Source of the DNA: Leptospira adleri
GTDB taxonomy: Bacteria > Spirochaetota > Leptospiria > Leptospirales > Leptospiraceae
Length of the DNA: 13,169 nucleotides
Assembly: GCF_002811985.1 (NCBI RefSeq)
Contig: NZ_NPDU01000098.1
Coordinates: 1-13,169, forward strand
Direction of reading: 5' to 3'
Part shown: in pieces, positions 1 through 13,169 of the stretch
How the letters are laid out: the number at the start of each line of letters is the position of its first letter
Position numbering within the stretch: the stretch's first letter is position 1
Position numbers and translations under genes: made by a program
Notes under the pieces: model-generated
What the model was told of the DNA's origin: nothing
Seen by the model: the letters and a program-made list of their open reading frames with translations, nothing else
Database searches by the model: none

Positions 1-409
<409 letters not shown>

Positions 410-426
410 AGTTTTTGTGTTTTTCG

Positions 427-484
<58 letters not shown>

Positions 485-487
485 GCA

Positions 488-2343
<1,856 letters not shown>

Positions 2344-2930
2344 TAAAAATTCCCGTTCTTCGGTAGTCTTTCCTATCCAGGAACGAGGTCTTAAGAAAAA
2401 TCTATGTCGTAACTCCATCTACTCTTCCTTAAATGCGATCTGCCGCCTGGGATGGCGGGTCCTATGCGCTGAGTTTTTGTTGTAATTCCGACATCGACGG
2501 CGCAAGTTTCACCTCGAACTGCAAGTCTGAAAAAACGATTTAGATTTAGAATCAACGAAATCCCAATGAGAATTTTTGTAAGAGTTCCTACGTTCGAAGT
2601 TTCTACTTCCAAGGATTCGGTTTTTATGATATAGAAAAATTCTTCGATTTTTTCCCACCACCTCTCCTCCTCCACCCAATCAGGGTGGGGCCGAGCACTT
2701 TCACGGAGGACTGTCGTAGTTCCGACAAATTCTTATAAGATTTAGTTGACTTGTAGGTAAGTTTTACTCATCGGGTGATGAGGAGGACTCAAGAAGCTCA
2801 ATGCACGCTCTCAATGGATCGCGTCGTAGGGAAACGGAGAAATTTTCTCTATAATAAGATTCTACTTTTTGCAAATACGATTCTCTCGAACATTCTTCTC
2901 TGAATTCCCACACAATCCTCCCGAGACAGC
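2344..2930. other. Repeat-rich spacer without a convincing gene
   Basis: These 587 bp separate the ends of two convergent genes. Two minus-strand open frames (2391-2675 and 2764-2952) lack ribosome sites, have composition unlike the neighbouring genes and run through repeats. Visible content: a GTAAGAGTTCCTACG-type sequence near 2579-2593, belonging to the same family as the GTAGGAACT palindrome at 3531; the diverged 136-bp-repeat relative at 2655-2728; and a small dyad CTCATC/GATGAG at 2767-2782 with a 4-base loop. No good intrinsic terminator was found for either convergent gene. I read the stretch as accumulated repeat debris. Confidence 0.5.
2655..2728. repeat. Diverged copy of the 136-bp repeat unit found at 12759-13030
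   Basis: The stretch CCACCTCTCCTCCTCC followed by the stem CCACCC-AATCA-GGGTGG (2672-2688), then GGGGCC..ACTTTCACGGA and the palindrome-like TGTCGTAGTTCCGACAA (2712-2728), matches the second half of the tandem repeat unit near the right end, in the same orientation and order. The stem loop is one base shorter, and the middle GTCGGA has become GTCGTA. It therefore represents an older, dispersed copy of the same repeat family. Confidence 0.75.
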
Positions 2931-3434
2931 CTATTCCAAAAATGAAATACACGAAACTTGTCTTCGAACCGTTTTTTTTCCGCGATTATGAATCTCCACA
3001 CATTTCCTCGGTTGAAAAACCGATTCTCCCCGATCCCGAACAAAAGTAATTTCCCACGTCGGAAAATTTCCGGATCCCCGGGCCCTCGAAATAACGACCT
3101 GTCGCCTTCCCTTTTCGACCGTCTTTGTCCCAAACGCGCCGGTTTTCAGCGTAAGACAGAGTTTGTCTTTTTTTTGCGGATAAAGAAGATACCAATCCCA
3201 ATTTTTTGACGGCGTAGAATCGATCAGCCAAAAACTTCCGTCCTTAAAAGACGTCTTCTGCGTTTTGAGATTTTCATCTTCCGATCCATGCAGACCGGCG
3301 ATCGATTCGATCCATTGATTTAGGGAAGAATGACAAGTTCCAACGGACCCATTCGGATCCTGCGCCGAAATCGGAGGAAATGAGAAAAAACAGCAAAGAC
3401 AGAGCGATGTAGCGAAAATAAAACGAGATTTCAT
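2931..3434 (-). CDS. Small secreted protein of unknown function with four mature cysteines
   Basis: The 167-aa product starts MKSRFIFATSLCLCCFFSFPPISA, a clear Sec signal peptide with a positive n-region and a hydrophobic h-region. A signal peptidase I site is likely after PPISA (residue 24). No lipobox is seen, since cysteine does not follow a small-residue -1 position. The mature part has cysteines in VGTCHSS, DKLCLTL, RKCVEI and VSCISF, which could form two disulfides in the periplasm or outside the cell, and a WLID..WDWYLLYP aromatic patch. I do not recognise the family. The in-frame TTG at 3446 was rejected as start because it adds only four residues before this ATG and spoils the signal peptide. 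The gene follows a 140-bp spacer full of dyads. An A8 run near the 3' end (2972-2979 on the plus strand) could slip. That the ORF is real rests on the signal peptide and coherent composition. Confidence 0.65.
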   Translation of the reverse strand: MKSRFIFATSLCLCCFFSFPPISAQDPNGSVGTCHSSLNQWIESIAGLHGSEDENLKTQKTSFKDGSFWLIDSTPSKNWDWYLLYPQKKDKLCLTLKTGAFGTKTVEKGRRQVVISRARGSGNFPTWEITFVRDRGESVFQPRKCVEIHNRGKKTVRRQVSCISFLE

Positions 3435-3441
3435 CCTGTTC

Positions 3442-3460
3442 CACAAAAGATCTTTTTGTG
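3442..3460. repeat. Dyad at the 5' end of the secreted-protein gene
   Basis: CACAAAA (3442-3448) and TTTTGTG (3454-3460) flank a GATC-centred core (perfect AAAAGATCTTTT at 3445-3456 with one unpaired T). On the minus strand this sits just upstream of the ATG at 3434, where it could occlude the ribosome site in RNA or act as an operator in DNA. Confidence 0.4.
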
Positions 3461-3473
3461 CGTCGCCGGATAT

Positions 3474-3499
3474 CGGGTTTCGCTCGAAAACGAAACCCG
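3474..3499. repeat. 9-bp perfect hairpin upstream of the secreted-protein gene
   Basis: CGGGTTTCG (3474-3482) pairs perfectly with CGAAACCCG (3491-3499) around an 8-base loop. On the plus strand it is followed by CTTTTCAAAAGTTTTT, which gives it a terminator-like look in that direction, but no rightward gene reads into it. On the minus strand no T-run follows. Confidence 0.5.
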
Positions 3500-3530
3500 C
3501 TTTTCAAAAGTTTTTAAGAAGAATCTGTCC

Positions 3531-3561
3531 GTAGGAACTTCCGTAAAGTATGAGTTCCTAC
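3531..3561. repeat. GTAGGAACT/AGTTCCTAC palindromic repeat
   Basis: GTAGGAACT (3531-3539) and AGTTCCTAC (3553-3561) form a perfect 9-bp stem with a 13-base loop, followed on the plus strand by TTTTT. A related half-element (GTAAGAGTTCCTACG) occurs near 2579, so this is probably a dispersed repeat family rather than a gene-specific site. I associate such 'GGAACTCC'-type repeats with Leptospira genomes. Confidence 0.6.
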
Positions 3562-3574
3562 TTTTTAGAAACGA

Positions 3575-3790
<216 letters not shown>

Positions 3791-3900
3791 CTGCGAATGT
3801 CCTTTTCTTTCAAGAGAACGACGAATTTACGACTTTGTAAAGCGAAAATCGGCTCTTCGTTTCCTGACGAAACCGCATTCAACCCGGAAGCAAAAGAATT

Positions 3901-4653
3901 TTACAAACCGTCGAAGTTGAAGTTTTCGGTATTCACCGATTCTTCTTCCTTTGAAACGTCCTCAAGAATCGCCGAAACCTTCTCGGAACTTTTGTCTTTC
4001 TTCGGTAACACCAATTCCGATTCTCCTTCGTCTTTCATTTTCATCAGAAGGGAGAATCCTTTGGGCTCTCTTACAAATTCGGGAAAGTATTCGTAAAATA
4101 ATTTCGCGGAGACGACTCGAAACTTGGAAGGATACGCGCTCTTATATGTGGAAGAAAGCTCCACGTCCGGAAGTTGTTGAAACTGGATTCGATCCTCGAA
4201 GTCGTTGAACTCTTGTTTGGTGTAAACCGGAAGTCTTTCGGTGATCAGGTCTTTTAAGATGATCCAATCCAGCTTAAAGCGCATTCGATAACCTTGGAAC
4301 GCGGTCGATCTCTGAATCAGATTGACCAATCTTTTGATCGGATAATGCCTCATAGCGTAAGGAGTCAGATAGATGAGAAGATATCTCTGCGAAAATCCGA
4401 GAGGTTCCCAGACTCGATCCGGATACGATTTTCCCTCTTCTGATTTGATATCGTCCAGAATGGATTGTAACTCCGGAACGATCTCGGTGTGATCCGTATA
4501 AAATTCCTGTTTTTCGACCTCGCCGAATTCTCCGTAGTAGAGCCACTTGTAGAGATCCGCGATTTCAAAGACGGGATGATAGAGTAGGAATTGATCTAAG
4601 AATTCGATCTTTTCTTCGCGAGATTTGTTATCGTCGATTTCTCTCTGAATCAT
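3901..4653 (-). CDS. 250-aa cytosolic protein of unknown function in the smpB-der-plsY cluster
   Basis: The protein starts [18 protein letters not shown]. It is mixed alpha/beta in appearance, with aromatic and charged segments ([18 protein letters not shown] near residues 39-56, [20 protein letters not shown] near 90-109) and an acidic, probably disordered tail from about residue 215 ([21 protein letters not shown]...). No signal peptide, membrane helix or catalytic motif is recognisable. The ATG at 4653 lies inside the 3' end of plsY (26-bp overlap) and is preceded by GAGGA at 8-base spacing, a good ribosome site, so it is translated from the same transcript as plsY. The overlap argues for a shared job or at least shared expression, but I cannot name a function. 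Its composition is like its neighbours, with no sign of recent transfer. Confidence 0.8.
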   Translation of the reverse strand: MIQREIDDNKSREEKIEFLDQFLLYHPVFEIADLYKWLYYGEFGEVEKQEFYTDHTEIVPELQSILDDIKSEEGKSYPDRVWEPLGFSQRYLLIYLTPYAMRHYPIKRLVNLIQRSTAFQGYRMRFKLDWIILKDLITERLPVYTKQEFNDFEDRIQFQQLPDVELSSTYKSAYPSKFRVVSAKLFYEYFPEFVREPKGFSLLMKMKDEGESELVLPKKDKSSEKVSAILEDVSKEEESVNTENFNFDGL

Positions 4654-5274
4654 CTTTTCGATCCTCGTCTTTGACCGCGAACAACTCGGACTGATTTAAA
4701 ATCCTGAGTATGTTCTCTCTATGGGTAAGTATGATCCCGATAGAGATAAAAATCATGGTTCCTAAAACCCAATACGAAATCTCTTGGTGCAAAAGAAGAA
4801 CCGAGGAAGAAGCATAAACGAGAGGAAGCGTTAGGGAAGCAAAAATTGATCCGAGAGAAACAAATTTAAAAAATTTATAAACCGCTAAAAAGACAAGAAC
4901 CGCTCCCAAACATGCGATCGGCGTTAAAACCAAGAATACGCCCAACGCGGTGGCGACCCCCTTCCCTCCTTTGAAATTTAAGAACGGTGAAAACATGTGT
5001 CCAAGGACCGCCAAAACTCCGCAGAGAAGTTGAAACGGAATTCCTCCTTCCGGAAGATAAGTCCCGGAAAGATAAACCGGAAGCGCTCCTTTTGCGACGT
5101 CCAAAACGAGAACCGGAAAACCGTATCTCCAACCGACCAGACGGCCCACGTTAGTCGCGCCTATGTTCTTACTTCCCGACTTGCGGATATCCACGCCGGC
5201 CAATCGAAGAGCGATCCAATATCCGAAAGGAATGGAACCGGCAGCAAAACTGAAAAAAGCGCAAAGAAGAAAAT

Positions 5275-5278
<4 letters not shown>
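4628..5278 (-). CDS. plsY: Glycerol-3-phosphate acyltransferase PlsY
   Basis: PlsY is the inner-membrane enzyme that transfers an acyl group from acyl-phosphate (made by PlsX) to glycerol-3-phosphate, giving lysophosphatidic acid for phospholipid synthesis. The 216-aa protein has the family motifs: GSIPFGY at residues 14-20, [13 protein letters not shown] at 34-46, the phosphate-binding loop [15 protein letters not shown] at 93-107, and HRENILRI at 186-193. Hydrophobic segments at about 1-25, 53-72, 82-102, 110-135, 143-165 and 168-185 fit the multi-pass topology. The charged C-terminal extension from residue 200 ([15 protein letters not shown]) is cytoplasmic and overlaps the next gene. The ATG overlaps the der stop as ATGA (4 bp), indicating translational coupling. 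Confidence 0.97.
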
Positions 5279-6747
<1,469 letters not shown>

Positions 6748-6768
6748 ATAGATCCTAATTTGAACTTC

Positions 6769-7254
6769 CTAAGAATCGTAACGATTGGAAGATTTTAAGG
6801 CGCGTGCGATTTCCTTTTGCGCGTCTTTTTTCTGCATATCATCCCGTTTATCGTGTATCTTCTTCGGCTTGGCGACGGCGATCTCCACCTTGACCCGAAG
6901 GTTATTCTTAAAATAAACCTTGGTGGCGACAAGAACCAAACCCTTCTCTTTTACCTGACGATCCAACTTTTCGATTTCCTTCTTATGCAGAAGAAGTTTG
7001 CGGGGTCGGATCTCCGGATGATTTGCGTAACCTCCGTTTTTATACGGAGTGATGGAAAAGTTTTCTAAAAAGACTTCGCCGTTTTTGATTTTGGCGAATG
7101 CGTCGGTAAGATTCCCTTTTTTTTCGCGAAGACTTTTGACTTCGGATCCGGACAAAACGATCCCCGCTTCGATGAACGAAATCAATTCGAAGTTGAACTT
7201 GGCCTTTTTGTTGACCAAGGGCGAATGCCCGGAATCTTCTTTTTTGTCTGCCAT
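6769..7254 (-). CDS. smpB: SsrA (tmRNA)-binding protein SmpB
   Basis: SmpB binds tmRNA and brings it to stalled ribosomes for trans-translation. The 161-aa protein has the family hallmarks: [20 protein letters not shown] at residues 15-34, [15 protein letters not shown] at 35-49, the [17 protein letters not shown] stretch at 78-94, and the basic C-terminal tail with KKIHDKRDD (131-139), which helices in the mRNA path of the stalled ribosome. Length is typical. The ATG at 7254 gives the usual short charged N-terminus; its ribosome site is weak (AAAGTAAG). No tmRNA gene lies next to it. smpB opens the packed smpB-der-plsY cluster, whose promoter is probably in the 160-bp spacer upstream. Confidence 0.97.
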   Translation of the reverse strand: MADKKEDSGHSPLVNKKAKFNFELISFIEAGIVLSGSEVKSLREKKGNLTDAFAKIKNGEVFLENFSITPYKNGGYANHPEIRPRKLLLHKKEIEKLDRQVKEKGLVLVATKVYFKNNLRVKVEIAVAKPKKIHDKRDDMQKKDAQKEIARALKSSNRYDS

Positions 7255-7319
7255 CTTACTTTAATGAATCCGACTTCATGGACGGTCTTTTTTTATCGAC
7301 CGGAGTCGTAATTAGTTTG

Positions 7320-7339
7320 TCGATTCTTTCCCGAATCGA
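7320..7339. repeat. 7-bp hairpin in the spacer upstream of smpB
   Basis: TCGATTC (7320-7326) and GAATCGA (7333-7339) form a perfect stem with a 6-base loop, and a further direct copy of CGAATCGA follows at 7340-7348. It sits between the end of the midasin-like gene and smpB. No T-run follows on either strand, so a terminator is doubtful; it may lie in the smpB leader. Confidence 0.3.
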
Positions 7340-7414
7340 ACGAATCGAGGAAAACCGTTCCGATTTTCCGTTTCAAAAAACGCGCACCTGCTCAAACGCC
7401 GCCGCGACTTCGGA

Positions 7415-10447
<3,033 letters not shown>

Positions 10448-10495
10448 GACTCAAAGTTTATCAGGTAGAATCCTCTGGCAACCTGAATTCCCGAA

Positions 10496-10524
10496 ATTAT
10501 ATTTTGAACGATTTGAATTGTTTG
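10496..10524 (-). promoter_or_regulatory. Possible promoter of the midasin-like gene
   Basis: On the minus strand a perfect -10 box TATAAT occupies 10501-10496. The -35 position (10524-10519) reads CAAACA, only three of six consensus bases, at 17-bp spacing. The predicted start lies about 40 bases before the ATG at 10447. The -35 region overlaps the LexA-box-like palindrome. Confidence 0.35.
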
Positions 10525-10533
10525 ACTATCAAA
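10521..10533. promoter_or_regulatory. Candidate LexA (SOS) box
   Basis: TTTG-ACTAT-CAAA fits the leptospiral LexA consensus TTTG-N5-CAAA as I recall it from published work on L. interrogans. It is also a fuller palindrome, TTTGA-CTA-TCAAA. It lies in the 165-bp divergent spacer and overlaps the predicted -35 boxes of both the leftward midasin-like gene and the rightward aminotransferase gene, a classic repressor position. Eight fixed bases are expected by chance roughly once in several tens of kilobases, so this is suggestive only. Confidence 0.45.
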
Positions 10534-10551
10534 TCAACTTTTCGAGATGAT
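10522..10551 (+). promoter_or_regulatory. Possible promoter of the aminotransferase gene
   Basis: TTGACT (10522-10527, five of six -35 bases) is followed after 18 bp by GATGAT (10546-10551, four of six -10 bases). This would give a leader of about 55 bases before the ATG at 10613. The -35 box lies inside the LexA-like palindrome. Confidence 0.4.
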
Positions 10552-10612
10552 TCTTTTGAGAAGACCGTTTTGCGGTAGTTCTCTCCGATGGAGATTTCAA
10601 AAAGGATCTAGT

Positions 10613-11708
<1,096 letters not shown>

Positions 11709-11725
<17 letters not shown>

Positions 11726-12554
11726 TCCGTCAGCCTTCTGGATCCTTCTGGGATTCGGAAGTTTTGGCGCCGCGTCCTTAGGAAGTTTTTATGTTACGTT
11801 GGGATTTAGGATTTTAGAATTTTATTACGGTAAAAAAAGGAAGTCTCTTTCTTTTCGAGAAAAGTGGAAGCGAATCCTCACTTCTCCGAGCGCTTGTGAT
11901 CACTGCGGAAAGGAGATCCGTTATCCGGAATTGCTTCCCGTCGTCGGCTTTCTCATCACGAAAGGAAAATGCGGAGAATGTAAGAAACCAATCCGACCGA
12001 TCTTTCCCGTTGTTGAACTTTCCTTTCTTATGATTTTCGTTTTTTGTTTTGCGCTTACGAAGAATCCTGCGTTCAGTTTTGTCTTTTTATTTTTATGCGG
12101 TCATCTTTTGATTTCCTGTCTGACCGACGCCTATCATTTTTCCTTGGATTACGAAAATCTTCCTTGGATCGGATTTTTCGGATTTACGGCGATCTTTCTC
12201 TTGAACGGAAAATTTCCCGGTTGGAACGAGGTGTTTGTGTTCGGAGGTTTTTTCGTCTCGTTTCTACTCCTTTTCTTTTTTTTTCCAGGTGGAATCGGAT
12301 TCGGAGACGTCCTCTTTGCTCCGGTCCTCGCCGCGATCGCTGGTCATCCTTGGTGGATGTTTTTTTTGAACGCCTCTTACATACCTGCCGTTTTGTTTAC
12401 GATCGTCCTTCGAAAGAAAGGGGAAAGTTTACGAAAAAAACCGATTCCCATGGGTTTGTATTTCGGCTTAGGAACGGTGCTGACTTTTTTCGGCAAAATT
12501 CTTTTCGAGTCGGAACTGCTTCCCTTCTCTTTCTTCTCCGATGTTTCGAATTGA
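11709..12554 (+). CDS. Type IV prepilin peptidase (A24 family, PilD-like)
   Basis: The 281-aa polytopic membrane protein cleaves prepilin-type leader peptides and usually N-methylates the new terminus, serving type IV pili or type II secretion. The N-terminal cytoplasmic loop carries the zinc-type pairs CDHC (63-66) and CGEC (88-91). The two catalytic aspartates are probably D140 (SCLTDAYHF) and D200 in GGIGFGDV (194-201), 60 residues apart as expected. KPIPMGLYFGLGTVL (244-258) is the usual C-terminal motif. About eight hydrophobic segments are present. After GFGD the common Lys is replaced (GDVLFAP), and the N-terminal ALP-type motif is weak, so it is a divergent member. The start is a TTG at 11709 inside the aminotransferase gene (17-bp overlap), with a GAGGGGA purine run about 11 bases upstream; no ATG or GTG is available in frame before the first helix. 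Translational coupling is likely. No pilin gene lies in the window. Confidence 0.9.
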
Positions 12555-12633
12555 AATCAAAGATCAAACTTCCGAAATCTTTAAAAATAAAAGAGAGACG
12601 GCTTCGCACCAAGAGACTCCTTTTAAGAAGAAT
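12555..12633. other. Short spacer after the prepilin peptidase
   Basis: These 79 bases between the prepilin peptidase stop and the inverted-repeat element are A-rich and contain no visible gene, promoter or intrinsic terminator. Confidence 0.5.
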
Positions 12634-12772
12634 TCGTATTTTAGAATATTCTAAAATACCATCTCAGTTTTTTAGAAAAATTACCAACCCGATCCGACCC
12701 ATCCAGGAATCCTTCGCACTCGCTCGGAGGGACAAATAAAGAACCGAGCGCGCCCCTCGTCGGAATTCCGAC
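12634..12772 (+). repeat. Left arm of the 139-bp inverted repeat
   Basis: It starts TCGTATTTTAGAATATTC and ends in the palindrome GTCGGAATTCCGAC (12759-12772). It contains a CGCTCGG..CCGAGCG hairpin with a 16-base loop at 12721-12750. It matches the complement of 13031-13169 with one mismatch. Confidence 0.95.
12636..12659. repeat. 24-bp perfect palindrome (left copy)
   Basis: Each half is GTATTTTAGAAT and its complement, with no central spacer. The same palindrome recurs at 13144-13167 at the outer end of the right arm. The core TTAGAATATTCTAA has the size and symmetry of a regulator operator, but may simply be the tip of the repeat element. Confidence 0.9.
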
Positions 12773-13030
12773 AAGAAGAATTCACGTTGACAACATAAGA
12801 TTTTTCTGATAGAGAAGAGTCTCCCGAGTTTTCCCGCCACCTCTCCTCCTCCACCCAATTCAGGGTGGGGCCCCCGACTTTTCACGGAAGAATCGTCGGA
12901 ACTCCGACAAAAAGAATTCACGTTGACAACATAAGATTTTTCTGATAGGGGAAAGTCTCCCGAGTTTTCCCGCGAACCCGCCTCCTCCACCCAATTCAGG
13001 GTGGGGCCCCCGACTTTTCACGGAAGAATC
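12759..13030 (+). repeat. Two tandem 136-bp repeat units
   Basis: Unit 1 is 12759-12894 and unit 2 is 12895-13030. A partial third (GTCGGAACTCCGAC) is at 13031-13044. By eye the two full units differ at about nine positions. Each unit runs: palindrome GTCGGAnnTCCGAC, AAGAATTCACGTTGACAAC, a T-rich stretch, a pyrimidine-rich CTCC stretch, the stem CCACCC-AATTCA-GGGTGG (12851-12868 and 12987-13004), and GACTTTTCACGGAAGAATC. Unit 1 shares CCACCTCTCCTCCTCC with the dispersed copy at 2658; unit 2 has diverged there. Confidence 0.95.
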
Positions 13031-13169
13031 GTCGGAACTCCGACGAGGGGCGCGCTCGGTTCTTTATTTGTCCCTCCGAGCGAGTGCGAAGGATTCCTGG
13101 ATGGGTCGGATCGGGTTGGTAATTTTTCTAAAAAACTGAGATGGTATTTTAGAATATTCTAAAATACGA
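13031..13169 (-). repeat. Right arm of the 139-bp inverted repeat, reaching the window edge
   Basis: It is the reverse complement of 12634-12772 with one mismatch. Its outer end carries the second 24-bp palindrome at 13144-13167. The match continues to the final base, so the arm may extend beyond the window. Confidence 0.95.

Larger units (their letters stand above)
12634..13169. mobile_element. Composite repeat element with 139-bp inverted arms (MITE-like, no transposase)
   Basis: The left arm (12634-12772) and right arm (13031-13169) are exact reverse complements over 139 bp except one mismatch (12765 against 13038). They enclose two tandem 136-bp units. Each arm begins with a 24-bp perfect palindrome centred on GAATATTC and contains a CGCTCGG/CCGAGCG dyad (12721-12727 and 12744-12750 on the left). 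There is no coding region with a ribosome site inside, so if mobile it would depend on an enzyme encoded elsewhere. The right arm ends with the window, so the true right boundary and any target-site duplication cannot be seen. A contig end or an assembly artefact at a palindrome remains possible. Confidence 0.6.

Noticed and set aside
2391..2675. Minus-strand 94-codon open frame
   Set aside because: No ribosome site or recognisable domain. It contains a GTAAGAGTTCCTACG-type repeat and reaches into the 2655 repeat copy; likely repeat debris.
2764..2952. Minus-strand 62-codon open frame overlapping the end of the secreted-protein gene
   Set aside because: GTG start inside the upstream gene without a ribosome site. 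The sequence looks like repeat-borne filler, although a real small gene cannot be excluded.
3435..3446. TTG at 3446 as start of the secreted protein
   Set aside because: It adds four residues ahead of a standard signal peptide that begins at ATG 3434.
7374..7407. Intrinsic terminator after the midasin-like gene
   Set aside because: A T6 run follows a GC-rich stretch on the minus strand, but only about four base pairs of stem can be drawn.
7255..7414. tmRNA gene beside smpB
   Set aside because: The spacer is only 160 bp and shows no tRNA-like end or tag frame.
12044..12739. Plus-strand 231-codon open frame
   Set aside because: Its first two thirds are an Arg/Phe-rich shadow of the prepilin peptidase in another frame, and its end lies in the repeat arm.
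12664..12990. Minus-strand 108-codon open frame across the right-hand repeats
   Set aside because: It is a translation of the inverted arm and both tandem units, has no ribosome site, and its open state follows from the repeat sequence.
12759..13044. CRISPR array or integron attC array
   Set aside because: Two 136-bp units with no short repeat/unique spacer alternation and no attC core pairs; simply a tandem duplication.

Overview
The window reads as Leptospira chromosome, probably a pathogenic-clade species of moderate GC. The evidence is the protein set (spirochaete-type SMC, a MAF/DUF115 protein, SmpB, Der, PlsY, type IV prepilin peptidase), dispersed 'GTAGGAACT..AGTTCCTAC' and 'GTCGGAnnTCCGAC' palindromes that I associate with Leptospira genomes, and a match to the TTTG-N5-CAAA motif described for leptospiral LexA. 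The species cannot be fixed from the sequence alone.

Layout. (1) 1-409, minus: N-terminus of SMC, running off the left edge. (2) 499-2343, plus: a MAF/DUF115 flagellin-glycosylation-type protein, divergent from smc, with a promoter almost touching its ATG. (3) 2344-2930: repeat-rich stretch with no convincing gene. It holds a diverged copy of the repeat that dominates the right end. (4) 2931-10447, minus: a run of seven genes. In transcription order they are a 1010-aa midasin-like AAA+ protein, smpB, der, plsY, a cytosolic protein of unknown function, a 70-aa protein and a small secreted cysteine-containing protein. smpB to the 250-aa protein are tightly packed, with an ATGA overlap between der and plsY, and look like one transcription unit for ribosome rescue, ribosome assembly and phospholipid synthesis. 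The last two genes are separated by spacers packed with inverted repeats. (5) 10448-10612: a divergent promoter region with a LexA-box-like palindrome. (6) 10613-12554, plus: a class I PLP aminotransferase overlapping a prepilin peptidase. (7) 12555-13169: no gene. It holds two 139-bp inverted arms (one mismatch) enclosing two tandem 136-bp repeats, with the right arm ending exactly at the window edge.

The two most unusual items are these. The single-chain, two-module AAA+/vWA-like protein resembles a miniature eukaryotic midasin; its second AAA module and its MIDAS are degenerate, and a 10-A tract sits between the AAA and vWA halves where slippage either way would cut off the vWA half. The second is the composite inverted/tandem repeat element at the right end.
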